64,000 nt of DNA from Ampelocalamus luodianensis. Lineage: Eukaryota > Streptophyta > Magnoliopsida > Poales > Poaceae. Below are positions 24,718 through 36,300 of this stretch, piece by piece (position 1 is the stretch's first letter; the number at the start of each line of letters is the position of its first letter). The notes beneath the pieces are model-generated. The model was not told the origin of the DNA, made no database searches, and worked only from the letters and a program-made list of their open reading frames with translations. The stretch spans positions 1,622,001-1,686,000 of the forward strand of contig CM070639.1 in assembly GCA_036346255.1 (NCBI GenBank), written 5' to 3'. The position numbers and the translations under genes were made by a program.

Positions 24718-24732
24718 ACGACGAATTTCACT

Positions 24733-25431
24733 CTCCCTAGCCGGAAACCCTAGCTCACCGACGCACGGTCACTTAGGAATCCAGAGCCAGGAGAAACGCG
24801 ACATCGGTCGCCAGGAATGCGCAAAGAGATCGGAAAAGGATGTGCGGAACCTGTGTAGATTCTGGGGCTCGCCTTCATCACGAAGACCATGGCTCGACAC
24901 GTCGCCCCCCAAGCCAATGGACGAAGGATGGTGCTACCACGCAAGCAATCTCTCGAATCTTCCTCCACCGACTGCTGCGCCAAGGGTGTAACCAACCTTT
25001 CACCTATCACCACCGAGGGTAGTCCGGTCCTTTCACCCACCGGAAGCTTCGAGGCCACCACCGACGTCTTCTCCAAGGGCAGAACCATCCGCAATCGACG
25101 CGAATCCGCCTCCAACGACGCCGCTGGGGGCAACCCCGACTTTTCCCCTAGAAGAGGTCCGCTCGAAGTTTCCCTGATCTCATTCCTCGCCTGAGCCGCT
25201 CCGCCATCCGCACGAACCTGAGGAGCCGAATGGCATTCGCGATGACTCTCGAGAAGTCTCGGCGCTGAGAGATTCTAGACGCTAAGAGAGACATTGCTAT
25301 AACTCCACACTCCTTTCCAATGATATGAAGATTGTTGTCTAAACAGTAAATGCTCCTACAGGAAAATTATGGGAAGAAAGATCCAACCTGTGTGGCAAAA
25401 GTGAATAATCTCTACAATGAACTTAACCTCA
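24733..25431 (-). other. LINE 5' UTR / internal promoter region
   Basis: The sequence lies between the ORF1 ATG and the target duplication. It is GC-rich near 24750-25230 with chance ORFs on both strands, then AT-rich. No motif is recognised. Confidence 0.5.
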
Positions 25432-25446
25432 CTCGACGGTCATATT
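25432..25446. repeat. LINE target-site duplication, right copy
   Basis: CTCGACGGTCATATT marks the 5' end of the LINE. It is identical to 9772-9786. Confidence 0.92.
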
Positions 25447-25577
25447 GCATCTGCATTAATTATTGCACGTGAAGTCAGTACTACATGCAAGGCGATCATA
25501 ATAAGTAACATGTTGAGTATGTGTATCGATCACAAGCTTACAAATAAACTAATTAAGCATACATGGCTGAGGCATAA

Positions 25578-26174
25578 TTAAGCCGCCATGAGAGGCATCT
25601 GCATCAGCACGGTTGCTACTACAGCGGCAACGCATCCGGAGCTTGGTGGTGCAGCAGCAGGTGCTGAGTTGAAAAACGACGGGCCGCTGTATCCGCTTCC
25701 CAACCCGTTGGGCCCGAATCCTCCCGGGCCGCCGCCGGGAACTGCCTGCCTGTCGAACCCAGCTACCAACTGCGCCGGCATAATCCTCGGGTGCTGGGAT
25801 CGGCAGTGCTGATGCCACCTCCGCCGCCGGCAAGTATTCCTCAGGTGGCACGGTGAACGACGCTGCCAGCGGGATCTTCTTGGAGGTCGTACGTGGTCGA
25901 AGACACTGTGGTCATCGCAGGTACAGCGCTCGAAACTGGCACACCTGCAGGAAGGCATGCAGGCACAGCTAAGTTGCTGACTGATTCCAAATGTTAATCT
26001 CTCATAGATGAACACTACGATCGATGGTGAAGATGTACACTAGCCTCCGTTCGGCTGCACGGGTGAAGATGCCGGTTGCGTCGTCTCCCGCGACATGAGT
26101 GGTAGCGCGCACCACATCCACATTGTCGTGATGGAGAGCGCAAGGCTTGATGAGCACACGAGCTTGTGAGCCAT
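25578..26174 (-). pseudogene. Small secreted, possibly GPI-anchored proline/glycine-rich protein, broken
   Basis: A minus-strand ATG at 26174 opens a signal-peptide-like start (MAHKLVCSSSLALS, then a hydrophobic WMWCALPL) that reaches a stop at 26040. Downstream, after a possible 3' splice site near 25955, three frames in turn carry one continuous low-complexity protein: TTVSSTTYDLQEDPAGS, then FTVPPEEYLPAAEVA, then RIMPAQLVAGFDRQAVPGGG, ending in SAPAAAPPSSGCVAAVVAT and a hydrophobic tail before TAA. The small residues followed by a hydrophobic C-terminus suggest a GPI-attachment signal, as in arabinogalactan-like proteins. At least two 1-2 bp frame breaks make it a pseudogene unless the sequence is wrong. 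Confidence 0.5.
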
Positions 26175-26576
26175 TATCACGGATTCGATCGATCGCTCTA
26201 GCTTAGGCGCTCGCTGTGGTTTGCTGGAGTGTTAGTTGGCGATGAAGAACATGGAGTTGTATGGCACATGATTTATAGTGTCAAAATCGTTGAATAATTA
26301 AAATGTTAAAAGGATTGCGTAGTGGGTATGTGGATGGGCAGCTCTATCTAATCGATCACTTTGCTCGGCAAGTCAAGCTCACTCAAGTCCAATGGTAGTA
26401 TGTCTTTGCCTTTTACAGCTCTGTATTGGTGGACAAATCCGAGAAAGCAAAGCACTCAGACCTTTATGTTTCCTCTTTTTGATATTTACATCTGATTGTC
26501 TTTTCTTTTTGGAATCAAGCATTCGCTTTCCTTTTATTCAACTATCAATGAATTAGTATGTTAATCAAGAATACAT
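26175..26576 (-). other. 5' flank of the broken secreted-protein gene
   Basis: AT-rich upstream sequence. A TTTATAGTG-like element near 26272 on the plus strand and no ORF. Nothing else is seen. Confidence 0.3.
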
Positions 26577-26795
26577 TTAGAAATAAAAGCAGGAGCTAGC
26601 CCTGGTAATCCAGGTACAACCTAAAAACTCTAACAACGTCTGTTTCGCACACAAATGTGCTATTGTGTTGGAAAAACGCCGAATGAAGCAAAGCCTGAAT
26701 TCCATCAACAAGCTACTCATCTCTTCAATCTCCACGAGGACGCCTTTGACTTGTCCACCCACAGTAGAAAAAAGGGGGGAAAGTCCAACTTTCAA
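26577..26795 (-). pseudogene. RNase H-like (RVT_3) fragment of a LINE
   Basis: The 72-codon ORF includes EIEEMSSLLMEFRLCFIRR and SNTIAHLCAKQTL. This is the end of the plant RNase H-like RVT_3 domain, where the helix is followed by an R-R-x-N-x-x-A-H-x-C-A-K pattern. The catalytic N-terminal part is absent. On the opposite strand at 27055-27110 a short 3'-UTR-like sequence ends in an A-run (27087-27094), possibly another retroposon tail. Confidence 0.5.
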
Positions 26796-27099
26796 CTTTC
26801 AGCTATAATCATTCTACCTGTAAGGTGAGGAGGATACTCACGCCACGGATCCGACATAGACGGGGAAGCCAACAAGTGAAGGAAACCCTATTGGTCAATA
26901 TGGATAATGCCGATTTTGGGGTTGTGCTTACTTTTAGCGGAAATTCATCGCTGCCACAGCTATTTTTTACCACCCTGTCGCTCTTCATGTTTTTGCTTTT
27001 GCGCTATCCTAATCAAGGCCAGTTTTGTTAATTTTATATCTGATTTACTCCTCTCTTTAATGCAATAACGACATTTTACCATTTCATAAAAAAAATACT

Positions 27100-29100
27100 A
27101 TAATCATTCACTTTTCACCTTCAAAACTCTTAAAACCGGTGCAAAACACTCAACCTAAACCACAGTGGTTTTGAATGAAGCGGCGCCAACATGGAGGTGG
27201 TTTAGACTTATGTGGCAGCCTAATAGACAAGTGTATGCTAACGTGGCACCCATTTCAGCAATATATATTACTCGAATCAGCAAACAAAAAAATATGAAAG
27301 GACGGCCCCACATGTAAGAGGTAAGGAAGAGAGAAGAGTTCTTCCTCTGGATGGGAATGAAAGAAAACCATGGCAGTGCCTCGGGTGGAAGTGACCTGTG
27401 GTGAGGGAGAGGTGCCAAGGCATGGGAGATGGGTAAAACGGAATGGACACGACGCGAGTAACCCAATGGTCGTGATGGTTTAGCGAGATGGGCGTCGGAG
27501 ACATGCTGATGGTAACGGGTGGCAGCAATGGCGGTGGGTGAACGTGGTGACCATGCCTAGATAGACATGAAGTCGAAATAAGCGTGTCAAAATTTAGAGG
27601 AAGGTGAGGGGATTCTCGGGTGTGAGTGAATCGGATAGAGTCTTACCAAGGACCACGAACAATGGCTGCGAACATGGAGTGGAGGTGAGGGAGAAAAGGT
27701 CCAATTCAGCACGCTGCAAGAATGAGAGTTAAATTAGCTTGTGAAAATGGATGAAGAAAGGTTGGAACACATTACGATGCGAGAAGATTAACGAAAATCT
27801 GACCGAGGCATGGCAGTGGCCAATGGTGGCGTCACGAACAGAAAAGAGGAAGGGCAGGGGAAGCTAGGGGGAGGAATAGGGTATGGGCGACGGCGGCAGG
27901 AGGAGGCCCAGCGGCATGGATATGGGGAGGGGGAGGAGCAGAGTGTGGAGATAGTGGCGTACCCAGGACGAAAATGAAGGGGGTATCAGTGGAACAAAGC
28001 TATCTTCCCCGCTGCCCTCTCCACTCCTGCCCCCTCGCCTCCCTCCTCGATCGTCCTCTCCACTAGACCCATTGCCGCCTCCATCTCCCTTCCCCGTCGG
28101 CGCCTCCACGCGTCAATGGCGACGGTGGTGGCTGACTAGAGATGTGAAGCGGAAGCGAGGTCGGGGCTCGAGCCATCGTCGATGTGGACTGGTGCGACGA
28201 TGAGGTGACTTGCCTCCGTCTCGTCGGCTTCATTTGCCCGCCGTCTCCGCCTCCCGTCCCCCTCCTTCCCTTGTCGCCCTCTCCACCAGACACGTCCCCT
28301 CCTCTCTCTCCCTTCCTCGTTGGTGCCTCCACGCGTCGATGGCGACGATGGCGGCCGACCGACGATGGAGCGGAAGCGAGGTCTGGGCTCGATCCACTTC
28401 TATGCAGACCAATGAGACAACGAGGTCACTCGCCTCCGTCTCGTCGGCTCAGTTTGTGCGCGAGAAGCAGATGTGATGGTAGGGGTGTGAAGGTGCCCAT
28501 ATGCGGTAAGGGTGGGGCGGGGCGGTGCGAAGCAGTAGGGGTTCATTTTTTTTCATATATGGGATGGGACTATCATCCTGCTGCGCGGGGGACAAACTCC
28601 TTCTTTTAGTAGTTAAGAAATATCATGTGCAATCCAAATTGATACATACATTATGACAAATAAAATTAAAATAGAAAATACATTAAATATAGTACCTTAA
28701 TAATGGATAGTATGTTTCGAAAGTTCAGAAATATGCACACGTAGCAATCTTAAGAACAAAATGAACTAGATTTATGATGCAAATAATAGCAGAGGTATTG
28801 GGAGGGTACCAAGAGTGCGGCGATGGCGATCGAAGCCTGTGCTCTAGCCCCCTCACGCCCCCATGATGGATCCACCACTGTGCGGAGATGGAGAGGGGAG
28901 GAGCAGTGACATGAGATGAGAAGAAAGAAAACAGAGGGAGAGAGGAAGAAGATGGAGGGGGAAGAAAGATTGATGATGTGTGTGTGATGCGGTAGACACG
29001 TCGGCTGACATTGGATATATGTGGACACCACGTCAGGACAAAATCGTCTTTGAATGAGTCGAGAGGGTCATATGATCTAGTTTCGATACTTCAAGGCTGC
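27100..29100. repeat. Non-coding transposon-like region
   Basis: Two kilobases with ORFs on both strands but no conserved protein. Low-complexity purine/pyrimidine blocks (27860-28480) include an internal near-duplication. CGCCTCCACGCGTCAATGG at about 28100 and GCCTCCACGCGTCGATGGCG at 28325 are followed by similar GTCGGGGCTCGA / GTCTGGGCTCGA text. The flanks resemble subterminal parts of common non-autonomous grass DNA transposons, but I found no terminal repeats. Confidence 0.35.
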
Positions 29101-29395
29101 GTTTTAGATTGTCTTAGAGCCGATGAACTGTTGATCGAGAAACATACTCGGACCTTAAATGTTGAAAAATAGATTTTTTTTTTCATGGAAAAAAAGAAGG
29201 CAACAGTAGAGCGAGGGACAGGGAGAAGCCGAGGGAGAAATTTAATGCCCACTGCCCAGTAGTCAAGACTGGTGGGGTGGTGTAGTACGCCTCCTTTGTG
29301 GACGCGCTCAGTCTCCTCCCACTCCTCTCCTCTCGCCAGTGAGAAAACGCAACTAGCTGCCGCCGCTGCGTCTTCCCGAGGAGGCGGCGGCAGCC

Positions 29396-32300
29396 ATGGG
29401 CATGGCGGCACCGGCCCTCGGCCTCTCTGTCTTCCTCGCCTCCTTCGTGCTCTCCGTCACCACACCTGCTGCCCTGGCTCAAACCTGTGAGGCTTCTCTC
29501 TTTCTCCCTCTGCGTATACAGCCAGATCCATCATTTCTTCTTTTCTTTCCCAATTCTCGGATGGGGCGGCCTCTTTATAATATTTCTTGATTGTTTCCTT
29601 GTAAAAATTATGCATATTCCGTTCGGCTGTAAGTTTTTTTTTTCCCTCATGATACAGGACACAACATATAAAGTGCAACACGACCAAATTGAAATATTTG
29701 TTTTCTTGTTTGTAAGGTGCGTTTGATTAATAGTGTGCTACCTATGGGAAGGGGATTTTTTCTTTCTTTTTGAGATATAATATGTCTTGCAGTTGCAACT
29801 TCCTGCCAAAACATGTGATCTTGCCTCACCACGAAGAACCTAGAAGAGGAAAAGAACAAACCTTTGATAGTTCTTTCCCCTCTTTGATATTTTGGCCCTG
29901 GTGTGGTGGCCAAAAACTATCAAAGCCATTGTCTGGTTCATCAGCAAAACTTATCTGTTATCACGCTCTGGTGTCACTGTGTGGTTTGCTGCACCCAAAA
30001 CCAGATGCTTCGTGCTGATTGATTTTGGTGCTGCATTTGGCACAAAACTTGCATTTCAGTTAAGTCAAAACCAGTCATACTCACTATGGCTGCGCTCTTT
30101 GTGCCCAGTTCTGGTTGCCAGCCGACAGATAGACCGCAATATGTACTAGACCTTCCTATATCGTGTATTGAATCAAGATGTGGGTAAGCTTTTTGGGAAG
30201 ATGAGCTCGTAATAGGATATACGACTTGTATGCATCCTCATGTGATGCCAGTTCATTGATGGTTCCCAATAAGTTACTAACATCAATAATTGTTAATTTT
30301 GCAGTGTCGTGCCCTGACGGTTGGCAAATGAGTCCTGATCAGAATAAATGCTTCATGTACATATCAAGCTCCCTTTCTTGGGATAGATCTGAGGCTCTCT
30401 GCCATAACTTCAGTGCCCATCTGGCTGCATTATCATCAGTTCAAGAGCTAAATTTTGCAAAGTCTCTCTGTGGAGCTTCCTCAGGATGCTGGGTTGGAGG
30501 GCATCACTACAACACTAGTACTGGTTTTGGTTGGAAATGGTCCAATGATTCATCTATTTTGAATGAGACAATCTTTCCTGGTAAGCCATTGCATGCCAAC
30601 TGCAGCGATACTGTGTGCGGTCTAGCCACCAGCAATGATACATGCACTTTGGTGACCAATAGTCGTGCTGCACTTAGTGGAAAAAAGTGCAACGAGTCCC
30701 ATGGACTGATTTGCATGATCAATCATGGTGAGTCTTCTATTGGTAATATTGGAAGGTTCTGTATAATTTATTGCGTACTTTGTTTTCATGGTATGCAAAT
30801 ATAGTTGCACTGACAGCCTCTATTTTATATCAGAAGACAGATGCCACCATGAAAACTGCCACAAGGAGTATTTCACAGTCCTCGTCATTGTAAGCGGCTT
30901 GATTCTCTCGACCACTCTAGCTGTTGTGGTCTGGCTACTTGTCTATAGGCGAAGCAAGAAAAGAAGAAGATCACGTGAAGCTTCCAGTTCCTCAGCTACT
31001 GCATTAGTGCCACCATTATGGAAAGTGTTCACCGGTGAAGAACTTAGATCAATCACAAAGAACTTCAGTGAAGGAAACCGACTTCCTGGGAATGCAAAGA
31101 CAGGCGGAACCTATAGCGGAATCTTGCCAGATGGATCCAAAGTAGCAATTAAGAGATTAAAGAGATCCAGCCTACAAAGGAAAAAAGATTTCTACTCTGA
31201 GATTGGGAGAGTTGCAAAGCTTTATCACACTAATTTAGTGGCTGTAAAAGGATGTTGTTATGATCATGGTGATCGCTTTATTGTTTACGAATTTGTCGCA
31301 AATGGGCCACTGGATGTGTGGCTGCATCATATTCCCAGAGGAGGGCGGAGCCTTGGTTGGGCAATGAGAATGAGAGTTGCCACAACTCTTGCACAGGGGA
31401 TTGCGTAAGTCATCCTATCCAATATCCATTTATACAAAACTTGGGTTTCTTTTCTGTTCCACTGGGAGACATTATTTCTTACTGAATTTTTTAGATAATT
31501 TCTTACTGAGATTTTGAAACAATAATTGATGAAAGCATCATGCTTCCTAGGTCTTTTTAGGTTCCAGTAACGTTTGATACATGAATAAACCTATTGCAGA
31601 TTTTACGTAACTCACATGTATTGGTCCACTCTACTTTATAACGTGGGGTATTAAAAATATCAGCTAAATTACCATTTTAGGATGGCTTCACCATTTACAG
31701 CTTATGATATACGATTGACTGATCTTATTTGCGATTGCTTATTAAGTGGCACTAGTGGGCTGCGAATGTTTATGAACTATTATGCATCGGAAACTACTTG
31801 GCACGCTTGTGCTTTAGTTAGGTTATAAAGAACGATAATTGCAGAAGTCAACTGTGTTGCACTGTTCTACTACTGCAAGCAGGGATCAAAATCCCGGCCG
31901 GTAACCGCTTACCGGTGGGGTGGCGGGATCCCAAATCCCGGCCGGTTTTACAAATTCAAATTTCAGATTTTGAATTTCGGATGATTTTTAATCAAATTTG
32001 AGTGAATTTCGTCGAATAAAACCCGGTTTGACCGGTAACCGGCCGGTTATCGGTACCGGCCAGGGAGCGGGAAAGGTTCCGGGAACGGGTTTCCGACCCT
32101 TGATTGCAAGGTCTCTCAAATGAATTTATAACTTTTAAACTATACAGAAGGATTGCTGCAGCCATATATAATTTTGAAGCGACATTAATTCTCGAGTGTT
32201 GTCTGCAATCCACTGAACCATGATGAGCTCAAATTACTATTTAACATTGATGCGGGACATTGGGCTATATTGCCTTTGTTGTTATGACCTTATGTTTAAT

Positions 32301-32924
32301 TCACTACTATTAATTACTTACTGGTGCTCATTTTAATCCAGATTTTTGCATGACAAGGTAAAGCCCCAGGTAGTGCACCGTGATATCCGTGCAAGCAACG
32401 TTCTTCTTGATGAAGAATTTGGTTCCCATCTGATGGGGGTCGGCCTGTCCAAGTTTGTGCCATGGGAAGTAATGCATGAGAGGACTGTCAAGGCTGCAAC
32501 CTATGGATACCTTGCTCCTGAGTTCATATACAGGAATGAACTGACAACAAAGAGCGATGTCTACAGCTTTGGTGTGCTGCTTCTAGAAATCATCAGCGGT
32601 CGTCGGCCTGCACAATCTGTTGATTCTGTCGGATGGCAGACTATATTTGAATGGGCAACGCCTCTAGTCCAGTCACACCGATATCTAGAGCTTCTAGACC
32701 CACTCATTCAGGACTTACCGGATGTAGGGGTCATCCAGAAAGTTGTCGACCTTGTCTACGCCTGCACCCAGCATGTCCCCTCGGTGCGGCCAAGGATGTC
32801 TCATGTCGTCCATCAACTACAGCAGCTTGAGCTGAAGTCAGCAGCATCTGAACAACTGAGAAGCGGGACCAGCACCAGCGCAACATCTCCAATGTTACCA
32901 TTGGAGGTACGCACACCTCGCTGA
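29396..32924 (+). CDS. C-type-lectin receptor-like kinase, complete
   Basis: Four exons (29396-29486, 30305-30727, 30834-31404, 32342-32924) join into an intact 555-residue protein. Order: signal peptide (about 1-28), C-type lectin domain (about 33-170, with CPDGW, WDRSEALC, CWVGG and a closing GLIC), short stalk, membrane helix (about 185-208), Arg/Lys-rich stop-transfer, then a protein kinase (about 237-520). VAIK lysine (about 278) and HRDIRASNVLLD are present. The DFG motif is replaced by GVG (about 394-396) and the glycine loop is poor, so the kinase may be inactive. This matches the plant one-copy C-type-lectin RLK (At1g52310-like), a plasma-membrane protein whose ligand I do not know. 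It is convergent with the minus-strand gene ending at 33373. Confidence 0.93.
31880..32104. repeat. MITE-like CCGG-rich element in kinase intron 3
   Basis: The edges GGGATCAAAATCCCGG and GGGTTTCCGACCCT form an imperfect inverted pair, enclosing CCGGCCGGTAACCG words and an AT-rich centre (AAATTCAAATTT). It is about 225 bp within a 937-bp intron. The target duplication is unclear. Confidence 0.4.
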
Positions 32925-33372
32925 AATCATCCACCATCAGAAGTTGAGAACTGCATCTGTTCTTCTCGTCGTCGGTCAGTAGGTAGCACATTTCTTGAAG
33001 TGTGGAGTGACCCAAGGGCTATGGACTTCGTTCTGGGCAAAGCACTTGAGGGGAGAAGTAGGGCCTAAATATTTGTAATAGCGTAACATTTGTTTTTGTC
33101 GAGTTTAGCGAGCAAAAGTGTTCAATGACTGCAATAGCAACTCATCTCTATTTGACAGAATCGCTAATTTCAGGAGTTTGTGATATATACTTCATGTCTC
33201 TACACACCAGTAAGGTTTGATATTTACATTTGGCAACAAAAATGTGTCGAGATCAACACACGAGGGCTGGACGTGCGTGGCCGTGTGCCGTTGCCCGAGA
33301 TGTATTCACAATATTCTATTGGAGTTGAATGCTCTTGATCTGCATAGTTAACCGAGGTGAGCATACGCCTAG
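32925..33372. other. Convergent 3' UTR/intergenic region
   Basis: This 448-bp gap separates the two stop codons of the convergent kinase gene and the minus-strand gene. It contains the 3' UTRs of both. No other feature is seen. Confidence 0.5.
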
Positions 33373-36300
33373 CTATGTAATGGACTTTCGCCTTAGCCTG
33401 TTGAAGGTAGGTCTCAGTGGTTGGCTTGCGCTCGGTTCAAATGGCAGCAGTGGCTTCTTGATCTGTGTACTGGCAGCATGGCTGGATGATGCTGGTGGCG
33501 TGCTGGTGTTGGAGCTGTTGGGCTTGCTAGCCCTCTGCTTCTTTGCCCTGGGGGCTTCCAATCTCTCCAGAATCCTTGAAGTTTTCTCATCCAATGGTTT
33601 CACTGGAGACGGCAACTTGGCGCCCTGAGGCTTGGCAACAGCCCTAGAAGTGACGGCGGTGGGGAAATCATCGGTAAAATCATCGTTGATGATGATGAGC
33701 TTCTCCCACTCCTCAGTAACGCTGGGGGAGGCATTCTCCTTGGATTGGTTTGACAACCTGTTTTCCTTTGGAGCTCGAAATGATGTCGTCTGCGGCTCGC
33801 TAAACGAATGAATATGGTCAGGAGCTCCAGCTTTCTCCTTAGATTGGTTCGAGAACTTGTTTTCCTCGGGACCCTGATATGTTGATGCCTGTGGTTCACT
33901 GAACGAATCAAGATGCTGAGGATCTTTCACGGCATAGGCTGGAGCAATTGATCTGCAAAATGAAGCCGAATCAATAACTTATTTGAGCAGTAGTAGTAGC
34001 AGGCAGCGAAAAGCAAGCCAACAACTGAAGCCATCTACCAAAAATAGCATTATGAAAATAGAAGCAACAACCGAGAAAGGAGGTACCCAAATTGCAGGCT
34101 ATCCTTCACCAGACAAACTATTTTCGAGTGGAAACCTCTTTCATGTTGTAGAGGGTTGTAATCCTTCAGCGCAACCTGGAACATGTAAGCTGTCAGTTGC
34201 CAAGCAGTAACAAAAATGTATTTGGAAAAATTATGGGTGTTGGCTGGATCACAAAGTAGGGAAATCAATGTCAACCACATCATGCAAATTAGAGACACAT
34301 GGAGCAATCCAGCAACACACCTTCGATAAGGAGGTTTCAATTGAATTCTTGATTTCCTTGGTAACAATAGAGTTGCACGCTCGACTCACATCCGGGAGAG
34401 GCAATATCTCTTCAGAACCAGCAAGCCTCTACAGCATGATATGATTCAACCATTAGAACCAAGCAATAACAAACCACAGACCCTTCAATTCCGGAAGTGG
34501 ATAGGACTAGCTACATTAAAACTAGTTGCTTTTGATAAAGATAGCTATCCAGCGTTAGCATCAATCAAAGAGGCTTTTGCACTAAGTACTAAAAGTAGTT
34601 CAGTATGCCTTAAATTATAATGCAATAGAACAGGGGGGATGTTGCCTATACCCTCAGAAGCATTGGCCCCTTCTCAGATGGTTGGAGAAGATAATAACAC
34701 TCAAGAGTTCCAATTTTCATAGTTTCAGTATTGCATGCTGAGGAGCACACGAGTCCCTGATCTAGCTTGAAAAGAGTTTCACATAGACCATAGAAAACTG
34801 CACAATATAGACAATATTGAAATATCAGGATCATCTGAGAGACATGTTACATGTTTATTGCTATACCTACTTTGGGTGTTCTGATCTGAGCTCTCATCAT
34901 TTAGAGCAACTTCAACATCATTTGAGCTGGGAATCACAACATGAGATGTCCCCATTATGACTCCTGCTAACACACATTGCCATTAAATTAAATAGAGTAA
35001 AGATAAAGTCTCCACGGACTAAACTCTATGTATCTCAATAGTCAACAGTAGTGGGTACCTTCATTTAGTGAGGCTAACTCAGTGCGCTCAATCACATCAA
35101 AAGAAATGGAAGTAGATGCTCGTCGCAAGTTTGAACCACCTTCTGAAGCGGGAAGAAACAGTACTGTTTGGTCCCCAATCTTCACAGCAGTATCAGTAAC
35201 ATCAGAAGCTGCAAGATGTCGGCTAGTTATTGGGCACAGCCATTTTGCTTTATGTGTTGTAACAAGGTCTATAGGATGACCATGGCACCTGCATATCTGT
35301 TCAGTGTATTCTGCATTAACATAACCCTTGAAGAGGCTACAGAATTGACAGAAGGAAGTATGGACATGATAGTTATTATCTGAAGAAAATGAAAAGCTAA
35401 AAAGAACAGTGATGAAATCACGAAATTCACGTGCACAGGATGAAAATGAAGCAGTCAAAAGAAAGCACCACATTCAATCTGTTTTATGCCATTGAATGTT
35501 TGGGATTAAATACTGAGAGATGGCATAAATAATTTCTCTATCACCTGACAAGATGGAAAACCATCAATGATCTGATTTGCTGATGCATACATATTGCAAT
35601 ATATTTGATTAACAGAGTTAATTATGGGAACTCTGAACACAAATACAGCTTGCAGTGTCTCTTCCTTGTCATCCTTTAGCTCTTCTAACCACCTCTTGAC
35701 TAGCCCATGCAAAACTTGGGTCTCTGCATTTCCAAACATTTATAGTGTTAGGGGCCTTAGGGTTACATGACAGAAGTGATAAAGGTTAACTTCTCAGTGT
35801 AAAGAACTCTTTACATGCAGTTAAACTCCAGGATCTCAACCTAATATCAGAATACAGGAAAAGTAAATATCACGGTTTAAGTTACAGGATCATGCTAAAT
35901 CTGCAAATTGATCAAGAAAGATAGCCATCTTATCTGAAGATAAAAAAAACACCAAAAGTAAAAAATGATTACTATACCCATCAGGCTTCCTTACCAGGAC
36001 TGTATCTCCGTACGACACAATTTTCAAGATCACAAATTCTGTTTAAGAAACCATTGGAATTTTCAGAAACAACATCATACATGAATGCAGCTTCTGTTTC
36101 CAACATTACAAACTCCACCGTAAGACACTGTTCTGCTGCATCCTGATGACAATATAAGACAATAATCAAACAAATGCAACCACCACGAGAAAAAAAAAAA
36201 GATGACGAAGCTCTACTTAATCCCTTTCAAAGAAATTTTAAAGCCATACAGCCATACCATAAGAGATCTTCGGAGAGCTTCTGTGTTTTGTGCAGACATA

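Larger units (their letters stand above)
9787..25431 (-). mobile_element. L1-type LINE, near full length, split by two solo LTRs
   Basis: On the minus strand: 5' region (25431 to about 24720), ORF1 (24717 to about 17100), ORF2 (17140-9956), 3' UTR and a poly(A) tail seen as a T-run at 9785-9795. A 15-bp target duplication, CTCGACGGTCATATT, flanks it at 9772-9786 and 25432-25446. Removing the two later LTR insertions leaves about 7.0 kb. Both ORFs carry several frameshifts, so it cannot move by itself. Confidence 0.92.

Noticed and set aside
27277..28609. Several ORFs of 80-140 codons
   Set aside because: Low-complexity, overlapping on both strands, without splice or motif support.
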